Positions 35,276-43,445 of a stretch of 64,000 nucleotides of DNA are shown one piece after another (position 1 is the first letter of the stretch; each line of letters starts with the position of its first letter). Position numbers and translations under genes: made by a program. The notes under the pieces are model-generated. The model saw only the letters and a program-made list of their open reading frames with translations, ran no database searches and was not told the origin of the DNA. The stretch is from Verrucosispora sp. NA02020 (GTDB taxonomy: Bacteria > Actinomycetota > Actinomycetes > Mycobacteriales > Micromonosporaceae): positions 3,286,001 through 3,350,000 of the forward strand of contig NZ_CP054923.1 in the NCBI RefSeq assembly GCF_013364215.1. The letters are read 5' to 3'.

Positions 35276-35911
35276 ATGGCTCGTGCGACGTCCAGCCGCC
35301 CGGCAACCACACGCCGCCGGCAGCGTTGGCCCGACGGCTACGACCCGGAGAACACCCGTCGATCCCTGATCACGAGCGCCCTCGAACTCTTCGAGCGTCG
35401 GGGCTTCGACCGCACGTCGGTGCAGGAGATCGCCGACCAGGCGCGGCTCACGAAGGGCGCCTTCTACCACCACTTCGAGAGCAAGGACGACCTGCTGCGG
35501 CACATCCAGGAGGAGTACCTGGAGGCGCAGCTCGCCGCGATCGAGCGGATCGAGAGCGGCAGCGACGACCCGAAGGTGCGGGTCGCGGAGCTGATCCGGC
35601 TCAGCCTGACCAGCGTGGCCGAGTACCGCTCCCACGTCACCATCTTCTACCAGGAGCGGCGCTACCTCACCGGTGACCTGTTCGCCGAGGTGACCCGCAA
35701 GCGCGACCGGCTGGAGGCGGCCTTCGCCGGCATGATCCAGGACGGCGTGGCGCGCGGCGTCTTCCGGGCCGACGTCGACTCCCGGATCGTCACCTTCGGG
35801 CTCGTCGGCATGTGCGCCTGGGCCTACCAGTGGCTCAACGTCGGCGGCAAGCTCAGCGTCGACGACGTGGCACGCCAGTTCAGCGCCATGGTGCTCGACG
35901 GGCTGGTCTGA
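35276..35911 (+). CDS. TetR-family transcriptional regulator
   Basis: 211 residues from ATG 35276 (GGCGGAGG upstream); the longer ATG 35246 adds an unlikely leader. The TetR helix-turn-helix is clear: TRRSLITSALELFERRGFDRTSVQEIADQARLTKGAFYHHFESKDDLL (residues about 27-75). The C-terminal ligand domain (EYRSHVTIFYQERRYLTGD) resembles the KstR2-like group that often controls acyl-CoA metabolism. That fits the acyl-CoA dehydrogenase remnant just downstream on the other strand, although the gene also borders the biosynthetic cluster. Confidence 0.9.
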   Translation: MARATSSRPATTRRRQRWPDGYDPENTRRSLITSALELFERRGFDRTSVQEIADQARLTKGAFYHHFESKDDLLRHIQEEYLEAQLAAIERIESGSDDPKVRVAELIRLSLTSVAEYRSHVTIFYQERRYLTGDLFAEVTRKRDRLEAAFAGMIQDGVARGVFRADVDSRIVTFGLVGMCAWAYQWLNVGGKLSVDDVARQFSAMVLDGLV

Positions 35912-35920
35912 CCCGACCCG

Positions 35921-35948
35921 GCCCGGAGCCGTCGAGCGGCTACCGGGC
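35921..35948. terminator. Hairpin terminator between convergent tetR and acyl-CoA dehydrogenase remnant
   Basis: GCCCGG-A-GCCG (35921-35931) pairs with CGGC-TA-CCGGGC (35937-35948) around a short loop; it lies between stops at 35911 (+) and 35958 (-). Confidence 0.7.
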
Positions 35949-35957
35949 CGTCACGAT

Positions 35958-36593
35958 TCAGCCGTTGAGCAGCTGGCGGGCCATCACGATGCGCTGCACC
36001 TGGTTGGTGCCCTCGTAGATCTGCGTGATCTTGGCGTCCCGCATCATCCGCTCGACCGGGTAGTCCCGGGTGTAGCCGTAGCCGCCGAGCAACTGCACCG
36101 CGTCGGTGGTGATCTCCATCGCGGCGTCCGAGGCGAAGCACTTCGCCGCCGCACCGAAGTACGTCAGGTCGGCGTCACCCCGCTCCGACTTGCCGGCCGC
36201 CGCGTACGTGAGCTGCCGCGCCGCCTCCAGCTTCATGCCCATGTCGGCGAGCATGAACTGCACACCCTGGAACTCGGCGATCGCCTTGCCGAACTGCTTA
36301 CGCTCGGCCACGTACCCCTTGGCGTAGTCCAGCGCACCCTGCGCGATGCCGAGCGCCTGCGCGGCGATGGTGACCCGGGTGTGGTCCAGGGTCTTCATCG
36401 CGGTGCCGAACCCGGTGCCCTCGGCGCCGATGATCCGGTCGGCCGGGATCCGGACGTTGTCCAGGTAGACCTCGCGGGTCGGCGAGCCCTTGATGCCCAA
36501 CTTCTTCTCCGGAGCACCGAAACTGACCCCCGGATCGGACTTCTCGACCACGAAGGCGGAGATGCCCCGCGACCGCGCGGTCGGGTCGGTACC
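35958..36593 (-). pseudogene. Acyl-CoA dehydrogenase, C-terminal fragment
   Basis: About 212 residues of a normally 380-390-residue protein. The preserved part starts at [16 protein letters not shown] in the middle domain and runs through [36 protein letters not shown] and the catalytic [15 protein letters not shown] end, where the Glu in YEGT is the usual base. The N-terminal domain is absent: upstream of about 36590 the frame continues into unrelated sequence that is antisense to a hydantoinase-B fragment. Without the FAD/acyl-CoA N-terminal half it should be inactive. This is either a genuine rearrangement scar or an assembly join. Confidence 0.85.
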
Positions 36594-36986
36594 GGGATGT
36601 TCTTCGAGCGGGTGGAGATTCGGACGGATTCGGGTGGTGCGGGGCGGTTCCGGGGTGGGTGTGGGTTGCGGCGGGATATTCGTTTCGTGTCGTCGGGGGA
36701 GTTTCTTTCGGTGATCAAGAAGACGCGGAGTGCGCCGTGGGCGTTGGCGGGTGGGTTGTCGCCGGAGCCGAATCAGGTGGTGGTGTTTCCGGGGACGGAT
36801 CGTGAGGCGCGGGTGAGTACGCGTCGGACTGCGGTGGTGGCGGGTGATCGGGTGTCGTTGTTGACCGCTGGTGGTGGTGGTCATGGTGATCCGGGGTTGC
36901 GGGATCCGGAGGCGGTACGCCGTGACGTGGCGGAGGGATACGTCTCCGCCGACGCCGCCCGTGAGACCTATGGAGTGATCGCATGA
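36594..36986 (+). pseudogene. Hydantoinase B / oxoprolinase-family protein (HyuB), C-terminal fragment
   Basis: The last about 130 residues of a protein family usually 500-600 long: [23 protein letters not shown] is the family signature (in two parts), followed by [24 protein letters not shown] and a C-terminal [12 protein letters not shown]. The upstream part is missing and replaced by the inverted acyl-CoA dehydrogenase remnant. Codon use between about 36600 and 36905 is unusually rich in G- and T-ending codons compared with every neighbour. The stop overlaps the ATG of the amidohydrolase, so in an intact ancestor it was the upstream gene of that operon. HyuB works with HyuA to open cyclic amides with ATP. 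Confidence 0.85.
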
Positions 36987-38230
36987 GCGCCGTCGAGCCG
37001 AACCTGCTGCTGGCCCACTGCACCGTGCTGGACGCGCGCGTGGTGGACGGCGTGGACCCGATCCCGGACGCCGCCGTCTGGGTACGCGGCGACCGGATCG
37101 CGGCCGTCGGCCCGTACGCCGAGGTGGCGAAGGAGGCCCGGGCCGCCGGTGCGGTCCGCGAGGTGGACCTGGACGGGGCGTACCTGACGCCCGGTCTGGC
37201 CAACATGCACACCCACTTCTCGCTGTCGCTGCCCGGTGCCGGCGGCGACGACGTGAAGACGATGGGGCCGCACGACCTGGCGTACTACATGGCCGACGGG
37301 GCCCGGCGCACGCTGCACTGCGGCGTGACCACGGTGCGCTGCGTCGCCGAGAAGGACCACGCCGACTTCGCGTTGCGCCGCGCCATCGCCGCCGGCCGGG
37401 CCCAGGGCCCCCGTATCCACACCGCCGGGCGGGCGCTGGTCTGCACCGGCGGGCACGGCCACGAGAGCAGCGACACCCTGGAGTGCGACGGACCGGTCGG
37501 CTTCCGTCGGGGCGTGCGGAGCCAGATCAAGGCCGGCGCGGACCTGATCAAGGTGATGATCTCCGGCGGCATCGCCGGGGAGCACGAGCGCATCAACACC
37601 CCGCAGTTGTTCGCCGACGAGCTGGCCGCGGTGCTGGAGACGGCCCACGCCTGGGGTCGTAAGGTGACCGCGCATGCCGGGCCCGCCGAGGTGATCGGCG
37701 CGGCGGTGGAGCTGGGACTGGACTGTGTGGAGCACGGCTACCAGCTCACCCCGCAGGTGGTGGCGCGGATGGCGGAGCAGGGCACCGCCCTGGTGCCGAC
37801 GCTGCTGGTGACCCGCTGCAAGGAGTTCTTCGACGAGCTCGGCGTACCGGAGTGGATGCAGTGCCGCTCGCTGGGGGCCGGGCCTCGGCACCTGGAGAGC
37901 TTCGCGATGGCCGTCGAGGCCGGGGTGGAGGTGCTGCTCGGCAGCGACATGCCGCCGTTCTGGCACTTCGAGGGCACCAACGCCACGGTCCGGGAGCTGG
38001 AGTACATGGCCGAGCGGATCGGCCCGGCGCGGGCGTTGCACGCCGGCACCCGGGGCCCGGTGCGTTGGCTGGGCGTCGAGGAGGACCGGGGCACGGTCGA
38101 GGTCGGCAAGCTGGCCGACCTGATCGCGATGGACGAGGACCCGCTCGCCGCCACCTCGGCGTTCCGGGGTGTGCGCTGGGTGATGAAGGGCGGGCGGATC
38201 GCCCGGGACGACCGGACGGAGACGACATGA
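36983..38230 (+). CDS. Amidohydrolase-family protein (imidazolonepropionase/prolidase-like)
   Basis: 415 residues. The metal-dependent amidohydrolase barrel is evident: HTHF (metal His pair, residues about 73-75), IKVMISGG with the lysine region, VTAHAGP (third His), CVEHGYQL (fourth His) and LLGSDMPP (catalytic Asp), with [18 protein letters not shown] in the terminal beta-sandwich. These enzymes hydrolyse cyclic or peptide-like amides. The overlap with the hyuB remnant and with the next gene (ATGA) places it in a cyclic-amide or heterocycle catabolic operon. Confidence 0.88.
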   Translation: MSAVEPNLLLAHCTVLDARVVDGVDPIPDAAVWVRGDRIAAVGPYAEVAKEARAAGAVREVDLDGAYLTPGLANMHTHFSLSLPGAGGDDVKTMGPHDLAYYMADGARRTLHCGVTTVRCVAEKDHADFALRRAIAAGRAQGPRIHTAGRALVCTGGHGHESSDTLECDGPVGFRRGVRSQIKAGADLIKVMISGGIAGEHERINTPQLFADELAAVLETAHAWGRKVTAHAGPAEVIGAAVELGLDCVEHGYQLTPQVVARMAEQGTALVPTLLVTRCKEFFDELGVPEWMQCRSLGAGPRHLESFAMAVEAGVEVLLGSDMPPFWHFEGTNATVRELEYMAERIGPARALHAGTRGPVRWLGVEEDRGTVEVGKLADLIAMDEDPLAATSAFRGVRWVMKGGRIARDDRTETT

Positions 38231-38640
38231 CGATCGTGGCAACCGACGCGGCACACATCGCCGCGCTCATCGACGACCTGTACGCGGCCTTCCTCGCCGG
38301 GGACCGCGACCGCTTCGACGGGCACCTGCACGCCGACGTGACCACCTGGGAGACCCACCTGCCCGGGCCGTTGCGGACCCGGGCGGAGCTGGACGCCTAC
38401 CGCGACCAGCGCGATGCCGCCGGTCAGCGCCCGCAGTTGGCGGTGCTCGCGGCGCAGGACAAGCGCATCGACGTGTGGGGCGACGTGGGCCTGGCCCGCT
38501 ACCTGCTGATCGCGCGGGCCGACGCCGAGCAGCCGCCGTCGTCCGCCCGCGTCACCGACGTGCTGCGCCGCGTCGACGGCCGGTGGCAGATCGTGCACCA
38601 CCACGCCGAGTCGCTCAGCGAGCCGGTGGCGGCGCGATGA
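38227..38640 (+). CDS. SnoaL-like / NTF2-fold protein
   Basis: 137 residues with the cone-shaped NTF2 fold pattern: IAALIDDLYAAFLAGDRDRFDGHLHADVTTWE at the start and TDVLRRVDGRWQIVHHHAES at the end, as in DUF4440/SnoaL-like proteins. Members act as cyclases, isomerases, hydrolases or binding proteins, so no reaction can be assigned. Overlapped at both ends by neighbouring genes. Confidence 0.8.
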   Translation: MTIVATDAAHIAALIDDLYAAFLAGDRDRFDGHLHADVTTWETHLPGPLRTRAELDAYRDQRDAAGQRPQLAVLAAQDKRIDVWGDVGLARYLLIARADAEQPPSSARVTDVLRRVDGRWQIVHHHAESLSEPVAAR

Positions 38641-39641
38641 TCCGGCGGCTGGTCGCCTACGACACCGGTGAACCCGGCCGGGTGCTGTCGGTCGCCGAGC
38701 GGCCCGACGACCCCGCGCCCGGCCCCGGTGAGGTCCAGCTCGCGGTCCGCACCGTGGGGCTGAACTATCTCGACGTCTCGCTCTGCCGGGGCGAGTACCC
38801 GGTGCGGCCGGAGCCCCCGATGACCCCGGGCGTCGAGGCGGCCGGTCGCGTGGTGGCGGCCGGTGCCGGTGCCGAGCACCTGCTGGACCAGGAGGTCATC
38901 GCCTGCCCGGCGCTGCCGCGCGGCGCCCTCGGCGACACCGTGACGGTGGACGCGACCGTGGTCGTGCCCCGTCCCTCCTCCGTGGACCCGACGGTGGCGG
39001 CGGCCCTGCCGGTCACCTACCAGACCGCCTGGTTCGCCCTGGAACGCGCCGGGGTCACCGCCGGGCAGACGGTGCTGGTGCACGCCGGTGCCGGTGGGGT
39101 CGGCATCGCGGTCACCCAACTCGCCGTCGCGCGGGGCGCGCGGGTCGTGGCGACCGCCGGTGGTCCGGCGAAGACCGAGGTCTGCCGGGCCCAGGGGGCC
39201 TCCGTGGCGATCGACTACACCGGCGAGGACTTCGTGGCGGCGGTCCGGGCGGCCACCGACGGGCAGGGTGTGGACGTGGTCGTCGACCCGGTCGGCGGTG
39301 ACCTGCTCGCCCGGTCGCTGGACTGCCTCGCGTTCGAGGGTCGCCTGGTCAGCGTCGGCGCCGCCGGTGGCCCACCACCGCCGGTCGACCCGGCCCGGCT
39401 GATCGCGGCGAACGCCGACCTGATCGGGCTCTCCTGGGGCTCGCAGTACCCGTGGCGTCGTCCCGAGGCGGTCGCCGCCGCCTACCGGGCGCTGTTCGAC
39501 CTCTGTGACTCCGGCGCGGTCCGGCCCCCGGTCAGCCGGGTGGTGTCGCTGGCGCAGACCCCGGTGGCCCTGGACGACCTGGCCGCCCGACGGACCACCG
39601 GCAAGATCATCGTACGACTCGACGAGGAGGAGCGAGGATGA
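38637..39641 (+). CDS. Zinc-independent medium-chain dehydrogenase (NADPH:quinone oxidoreductase type)
   Basis: 334 residues. The GroES-like N-terminal domain carries VGLNYLDVSLCRGEYP and PGVEAAGRVVAAG but no catalytic-zinc cysteine set. The nucleotide-binding domain starts VLVHAGAGGVGIAVTQLA, with DVVVDPVGGDLLARSL and a C-terminal TTGKIIVRL. The family reduces quinones or activated double bonds with NADPH. Overlaps on both sides (ATGA) put it in the amidohydrolase operon. Confidence 0.9.
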   Translation: MIRRLVAYDTGEPGRVLSVAERPDDPAPGPGEVQLAVRTVGLNYLDVSLCRGEYPVRPEPPMTPGVEAAGRVVAAGAGAEHLLDQEVIACPALPRGALGDTVTVDATVVVPRPSSVDPTVAAALPVTYQTAWFALERAGVTAGQTVLVHAGAGGVGIAVTQLAVARGARVVATAGGPAKTEVCRAQGASVAIDYTGEDFVAAVRAATDGQGVDVVVDPVGGDLLARSLDCLAFEGRLVSVGAAGGPPPPVDPARLIAANADLIGLSWGSQYPWRRPEAVAAAYRALFDLCDSGAVRPPVSRVVSLAQTPVALDDLAARRTTGKIIVRLDEEERG

Positions 39642-39967
39642 CCGACAGCCCGGACGGCGACATGGAGATCTACGACCTGAAGGTGACCGTGGACCGCATC
39701 GAGGGGCGCTCGGTCTGCGGCATGGCCGTCGGCGACTCCTTCGACCTGGTCAACAGCGCCCACCTGAAGCTGCCCGACGGCAAGCACTTCTGCGTCTACG
39801 CCCTCGCCGCCGTGCTGCCCTTCCTCGCCGCCAAGCAGCGGGACCTGGCCGCCGGGGACTGGCTCGACCAGGACTCGCTCTTCGCCTGCCCGGACCCGGA
39901 GGAGCGGCTGATCATGAAGGTGGAACGCACCTGCCGACGCCGGATGAACTCGGCGGACCTCACCTGA
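39638..39967 (+). CDS. TIGR04076-family small protein
   Basis: 109 residues. YDLKVTVDRIEGRSVCGMAVGDSFDL, then LPDGKHFCVYALAAVLPFLAAKQR and DPEERLIMKVERT are the conserved blocks of the TIGR04076 family, whose function is unknown but which often travels with amidohydrolase, hydantoinase and flavin enzyme genes. It keeps the family cysteines in SVCGM, HFCVY and FACPDP, which might bind metal. Coupled at both ends. Confidence 0.8.
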   Translation: MTDSPDGDMEIYDLKVTVDRIEGRSVCGMAVGDSFDLVNSAHLKLPDGKHFCVYALAAVLPFLAAKQRDLAAGDWLDQDSLFACPDPEERLIMKVERTCRRRMNSADLT

Positions 39968-40965
39968 TGACGGTCGAGATCGGACTCGGTCTGCAGAGCG
40001 ACAAGCCGGCCGGCGCGTACGCCCGGCTGGCCCGTGCCGCCGAGTCGCACGGATTCGACGTGCTGACCGTCTTCGGCGACCTGATGTACCAGCCGCCGAT
40101 CTTCCCGCTGCTGGAGATGGCCCAGGCCACCAGCCGGGTACGCCTCGGCCCGGCCTGCCTCAACCCGTACAGCCTGGCGCCGTACGAGATCGCCGGTCAG
40201 CTCGCCGCGCTCGACCTGGCCTCGGCCGGACGGGCCTACCTGGGGTTGGCGCGCGGCACCTGGCTCGGCGCGGTCGGACTGCCCCAACCGAAGCCGCTGG
40301 CCACCATCGAGGAGGCGGCGGCGGTCGTCTACCGCCTGCTGCGCGGCGACCGGGACGGGTACCGGGGGCAGGTCTTCACGCTGGCCCCGGAGACCGCGCT
40401 GCGCTACGCCGTGCAGCGCCCCGATCCGCCGTTGCTGATCGGGGCGTGGGGACCGAAGGGCGCGGCCCTGGCCGGCCGGATCGCCGACGAGATCAAGGTG
40501 GGCGGCAGCGCGAACCCCGACATGGTGCCGGTCGTCCGGGACCGGCTCCGGGTCGGTGCTCTCGCCGCCGGACGCGACGTGGACGAGGTCGGCATCGTCC
40601 TCGGTGCCGTGACGGTGGTCGACACCGACGGCGAGGCGGCGCGCGCCAAGGCCCGGACCGAGGTCGCCATGTACCTCGCGGTGGTCGCCGACCTGGACCC
40701 GACGGTCACCCTGCCGGACGGCCTGGTGGCGCGCGTCGGGGAACTGGTCGACGCGGGAGAGCACGACGCCGCCGGTCGGCTGATCCCGGACGAGGTGCTC
40801 GACCGTTTCGCCTTCTCCGGCACCCCCGAGCAGGTCGCCGCCCAGGCCCAGCAGCTCATCGACGCCGGGGTCCGGCGGGTGGAGTTCGGCACCCCGCACG
40901 GGCTGACCGACGACCGGGGCGTCGACCTGCTCGGCACCGCCGTCCTGCCCCTGCTGCGTCGCTGA
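39967..40965 (+). CDS. LLM-class flavin/F420-dependent oxidoreductase
   Basis: 332 residues of the luciferase-like barrel, nearest to F420-dependent methylene-H4MPT reductase-type members: GLGLQSDKPAGAYARLARAAESHGFDVLTVF (in two parts), RVRLGPACLNPYSLAPYEIA, LDLASAGRAYLGLARGTWL and ALAGRIADEIKVGGSANPDMV. There is no partner flavin reductase in this operon, which favours F420 as the cofactor; that is inference. The ATG lies within the stop of the previous gene. Confidence 0.85.
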   Translation: MTVEIGLGLQSDKPAGAYARLARAAESHGFDVLTVFGDLMYQPPIFPLLEMAQATSRVRLGPACLNPYSLAPYEIAGQLAALDLASAGRAYLGLARGTWLGAVGLPQPKPLATIEEAAAVVYRLLRGDRDGYRGQVFTLAPETALRYAVQRPDPPLLIGAWGPKGAALAGRIADEIKVGGSANPDMVPVVRDRLRVGALAAGRDVDEVGIVLGAVTVVDTDGEAARAKARTEVAMYLAVVADLDPTVTLPDGLVARVGELVDAGEHDAAGRLIPDEVLDRFAFSGTPEQVAAQAQQLIDAGVRRVEFGTPHGLTDDRGVDLLGTAVLPLLRR

Positions 40966-40976
40966 AGGAGAGCCCC

Positions 40977-42071
40977 ATGGACGTCACCGTGCTGGTCGGC
41001 CCGGACCTCGTCGCCGACCTCGCCCTGCTGGAGTCGCTCACCACGGCCACCGCCGCCGACCTCGGCGGCACCGGTCGTCTGGTGGCCGTCGACTCGGCCG
41101 CCGCGCTGGAATCGGCGCTGGCGGCGACCGCCGCGCCGGTGGTGGTGCTGCCCGGTCCGACGGCGTCCGCGCGGGCCCTGATGAGCGGGGCCGCACCGCA
41201 CGTCGTCTGGTACGACCTCACCGTGGCCACGGCCGTCGCCGGTGCCCGCCACCTCTCCGGCCGGGGCGTGTGGGGTCTGGCCTGGGCGATCCGCCACGCG
41301 GTGCACCAGCACCGGTCCCCGGCGGTACGCGTCGCCTACGGCGCGCACGCCGACCAGTGGGGTGAGCTGCGACTGCCCACGGCGGACACGGCACGTCCGG
41401 TGCCGGTCGCGGTGCTGCTGCACGGCGGCTTCTGGCGGTCGTACTGGGGAGCCGACCTGATGGACGCGCTCGCCGTGGACCTGGCCGCACGCGGCTACGC
41501 GGCGTGGAACGTGGAGTACCGGCGGCCGGACCGGCACGGCTGGGACGCCACCACCGCCGACGTGGCGGCGTCGCTGGCGGTGCTGCCCGACGTGGCCGAC
41601 GCCGGTGTGCTGGACCTGGACCGGATCGTCGTGTTCGGGCACTCGGCCGGTGGGCAACTGGCCCTGCGGGCGGCGGCGGACCTGGCGGTTGACCTCGCCC
41701 AGGGGCCACGGGTCACTCTGGCGGTGTCGCTGGCCGGTGTGCTGGACCTGGCCGAGGCCGACGGCCGGCAGCTCGGTGACGGCGCGGTCAGCGCCGCCCT
41801 CGGCGGCACCCCGACGACCGTCCCGCAGCGGTACGCGGCCGGCGACCCGATGGCGCGACTGCCGATCGGGGTGTCCACGCTGCTGGTGCAGGGGGCCGGC
41901 GACAGCCCGGACCTGGTCGACATCAACCGCCGGTACGCGGTGGCGGCTCGCGCGGCCGGTGACGAGCTGACCCATCTCGAACTGCCCGGCGACCACTTCG
42001 ACGTGATCGGTCCCGGCTCGCCGATCTGGCAGGCCACCATGGATGAGGTGGGGCGCTGCCTCGGGCGGTGA
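40977..42071 (+). CDS. Alpha/beta hydrolase with an N-terminal type II dehydroquinase-like domain
   Basis: 364 residues from ATG 40977 (AAGGAGAG upstream). Residues about 115-364 form a kynurenine formamidase-like hydrolase: oxyanion HGGFW, nucleophile GHSAGG and terminal GDHFDV with the catalytic His. Residues 1-110 are unusual: VTVLVGPDL, AAALESALAATAAPVVVLPGP, HVVWYDL and RGVWGLAWAIRHAV follow the strand order of type II 3-dehydroquinate dehydratase (AroQ) but lack its catalytic Tyr and His. It may be a catalytically dead regulatory or dimerisation domain. The last gene of the amidohydrolase operon. Confidence 0.75.
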   Translation: MDVTVLVGPDLVADLALLESLTTATAADLGGTGRLVAVDSAAALESALAATAAPVVVLPGPTASARALMSGAAPHVVWYDLTVATAVAGARHLSGRGVWGLAWAIRHAVHQHRSPAVRVAYGAHADQWGELRLPTADTARPVPVAVLLHGGFWRSYWGADLMDALAVDLAARGYAAWNVEYRRPDRHGWDATTADVAASLAVLPDVADAGVLDLDRIVVFGHSAGGQLALRAAADLAVDLAQGPRVTLAVSLAGVLDLAEADGRQLGDGAVSAALGGTPTTVPQRYAAGDPMARLPIGVSTLLVQGAGDSPDLVDINRRYAVAARAAGDELTHLELPGDHFDVIGPGSPIWQATMDEVGRCLGR

Positions 42072-42088
42072 GCCCGCCCGGAGTTGCC

Positions 42089-42115
42089 GGCTTGTTTCAT
42101 CACAGTGAACAAGCC
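42089..42115. terminator. Hairpin between convergent hydrolase and XRE-cupin genes
   Basis: GGCTTGTT (42089-42096) pairs with AACAAGCC (42108-42115) around an 11-base loop. It is the only structure in the 54-base gap between stops at 42071 (+) and 42126 (-), so it probably ends transcripts in both directions. Confidence 0.65.
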
Positions 42116-42125
42116 GAGGCTGTCG

Positions 42126-42770
42126 TCAGAACAGTCGGGGTGTGACGACCGAGACCACGGTGGTCACCGCGTCGGTGTCGTTGTACATCGTGTGCGGCAC
42201 CGTGGAGCGCAGGTGCACGCTGTCTCCTGGGTGCAGCCGGTGCTCGACGCCGTTGACCTCGTAGAGCAGCTCGCCGGAGATGACGTAGGCGAACTCCTCG
42301 CCCGCGTGCCCGTACGCGTTCTCGCGCCGACCGCCGGGGGCGATGTGCACCAGCATCGGTTCGAGCAGCAGGTCCGGCCCGCGTTCGGAGAGCATCCGAT
42401 AGGTCTGCTGACCGGAGACGTACTGCGTGGCGGTGGTCTCCGCCCTGGTCAGCGAGAAATGGTGGGGCAGCGTGGTGACGGTGCCCCCGACCGGCGCGGT
42501 GCTGGCGTCGAAGAAGTCGCCCACCGTCCGGTCCAGCGCCTTGGCCACGCTGCCGAGCGCGGTCAGCCCGATCGACGAGATGCCGCGCTCGACCTGGGAA
42601 AGGAAGCCGATCGACAGCCCGGAGCGGGATGCGAGGCCGCGCAGGGTCAGCCCGCGCTCCTTGCGGTACTGGCGGATCCGGGCTCCGACCAGGTCGGCCG
42701 GGGTGTGGCCGTTGCTCCCGCCGTCGGGGCGGGCCTGCTCCGGGACCGGATGACTGCCCGTGGACCGCAT
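42126..42770 (-). CDS. XRE-family regulator with C-terminal cupin domain (PuuR type)
   Basis: 214 residues. Helix-turn-helix at about 28-85 (IRQYRKERGLTLRGLASRSGLSIGFLSQVERG in two parts) and a cupin at about 130-205 (HAGEEFAYVISGELLYEVNG, then LHPGDSVHLRSTVPHTMYN). This architecture senses small metabolites such as amines or amino acids. AGGAGGT precedes the ATG. It faces the end of the catabolic operon and has its own palindrome at 42814-42830, which suggests autoregulation; it could also control the operon on the opposite strand. Confidence 0.9.
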   Translation of the reverse strand: MRSTGSHPVPEQARPDGGSNGHTPADLVGARIRQYRKERGLTLRGLASRSGLSIGFLSQVERGISSIGLTALGSVAKALDRTVGDFFDASTAPVGGTVTTLPHHFSLTRAETTATQYVSGQQTYRMLSERGPDLLLEPMLVHIAPGGRRENAYGHAGEEFAYVISGELLYEVNGVEHRLHPGDSVHLRSTVPHTMYNDTDAVTTVVSVVTPRLF

Positions 42771-42813
42771 GGGGACCTCCTGTCGCGCTGGCCGGAACCC
42801 GTCCGACCCCCGT

Positions 42814-42830
42814 GTTCGATGCTATCGAAC
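42814..42830. promoter_or_regulatory. Palindromic operator in the XRE-cupin promoter
   Basis: GTTCGAT-GCT-ATCGAAC is a perfect 7-bp dyad 44-60 bases upstream of the XRE-cupin ATG. It also covers the final codons and stop of the GNAT gene, so a bound regulator would sit at the end of the metallophore-like operon. Confidence 0.65.
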
Positions 42831-43445
42831 GGAGGTGGCCCTTGGGGAAGCCCCCGACCGTGCCGAATCGGCGGCGATCCGGTCCCCGTGCACCGGTCTG
42901 CGGCCGGGGAGCGGGATCTCGAAGTGGACGGTGGGGGCGGCGTGTGGATCACCGTCGCGCGGGTCGTGCACCAGGTCGGCCACCCCGCGCCAGAACGCCT
43001 CCGCGCCGGGCACCCGGGTGTCGGTGTGCAGGTAGACCACCCGGTAGTCGGGTTGATCGGCGGCGAACGCGACGGCTCGCCGCACGAGGGCGCGGGCGAG
43101 CCCGTTGCGCCGGTGCTCCGGACGGACGTACACCCGGAAGAGTTGGGCCGTGCTCGCTGCCGGGTAGCGCTCCGCCAGCCAGCGCGGATGCGGCGGGCTG
43201 TTCGGCGCGGCGGCACGGACGGCGGTGGTGGCGACCACCTCGTCACCCTTGGTGGCGACGAACAGGGCGTGCCGCGCCGGGCGCAGGTAGGTGCCGGCCA
43301 GGTCGACGACGTCGGCGTGCCAACGAGGCTGGTAGCCGTACCCGAAGACCTGGTAGAAGGTGTCCAGCATGACGCTGCGGGCGCCGTCGAGGTGTTGCGG
43401 CCCGGCGGTGCGCAGGTCGTACGGTCCGGTCGTCTCGTCGGTCAT
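42822..43445 (-). CDS. GNAT-family N-acetyltransferase (last gene of the metallophore-like operon)
   Basis: 207 residues. The GNAT core is FVATKGDEVVATTAVRA, LFRVYVRPEHRRNGLARALVRRAVAFA (acetyl-CoA P-loop region with RRNGLA) and a C-terminal VHFEIPLPG. It transfers an acyl group from acyl-CoA to an amine. The ATG overlaps the ATPase stop by 4 bases, so it belongs to the same transcript and could acylate the product, an intermediate or a carrier for self-protection. The C-terminal 20 residues are basic and probably disordered. Confidence 0.85.
   Translation of the reverse strand: MTDETTGPYDLRTAGPQHLDGARSVMLDTFYQVFGYGYQPRWHADVVDLAGTYLRPARHALFVATKGDEVVATTAVRAAAPNSPPHPRWLAERYPAASTAQLFRVYVRPEHRRNGLARALVRRAVAFAADQPDYRVVYLHTDTRVPGAEAFWRGVADLVHDPRDGDPHAAPTVHFEIPLPGRRPVHGDRIAADSARSGASPRATSVR

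Noticed and set aside
36381..36593. In-frame ATG that would extend the HyuB fragment upstream
   Set aside because: The extension is the antisense of the acyl-CoA dehydrogenase remnant and has no HyuB similarity.
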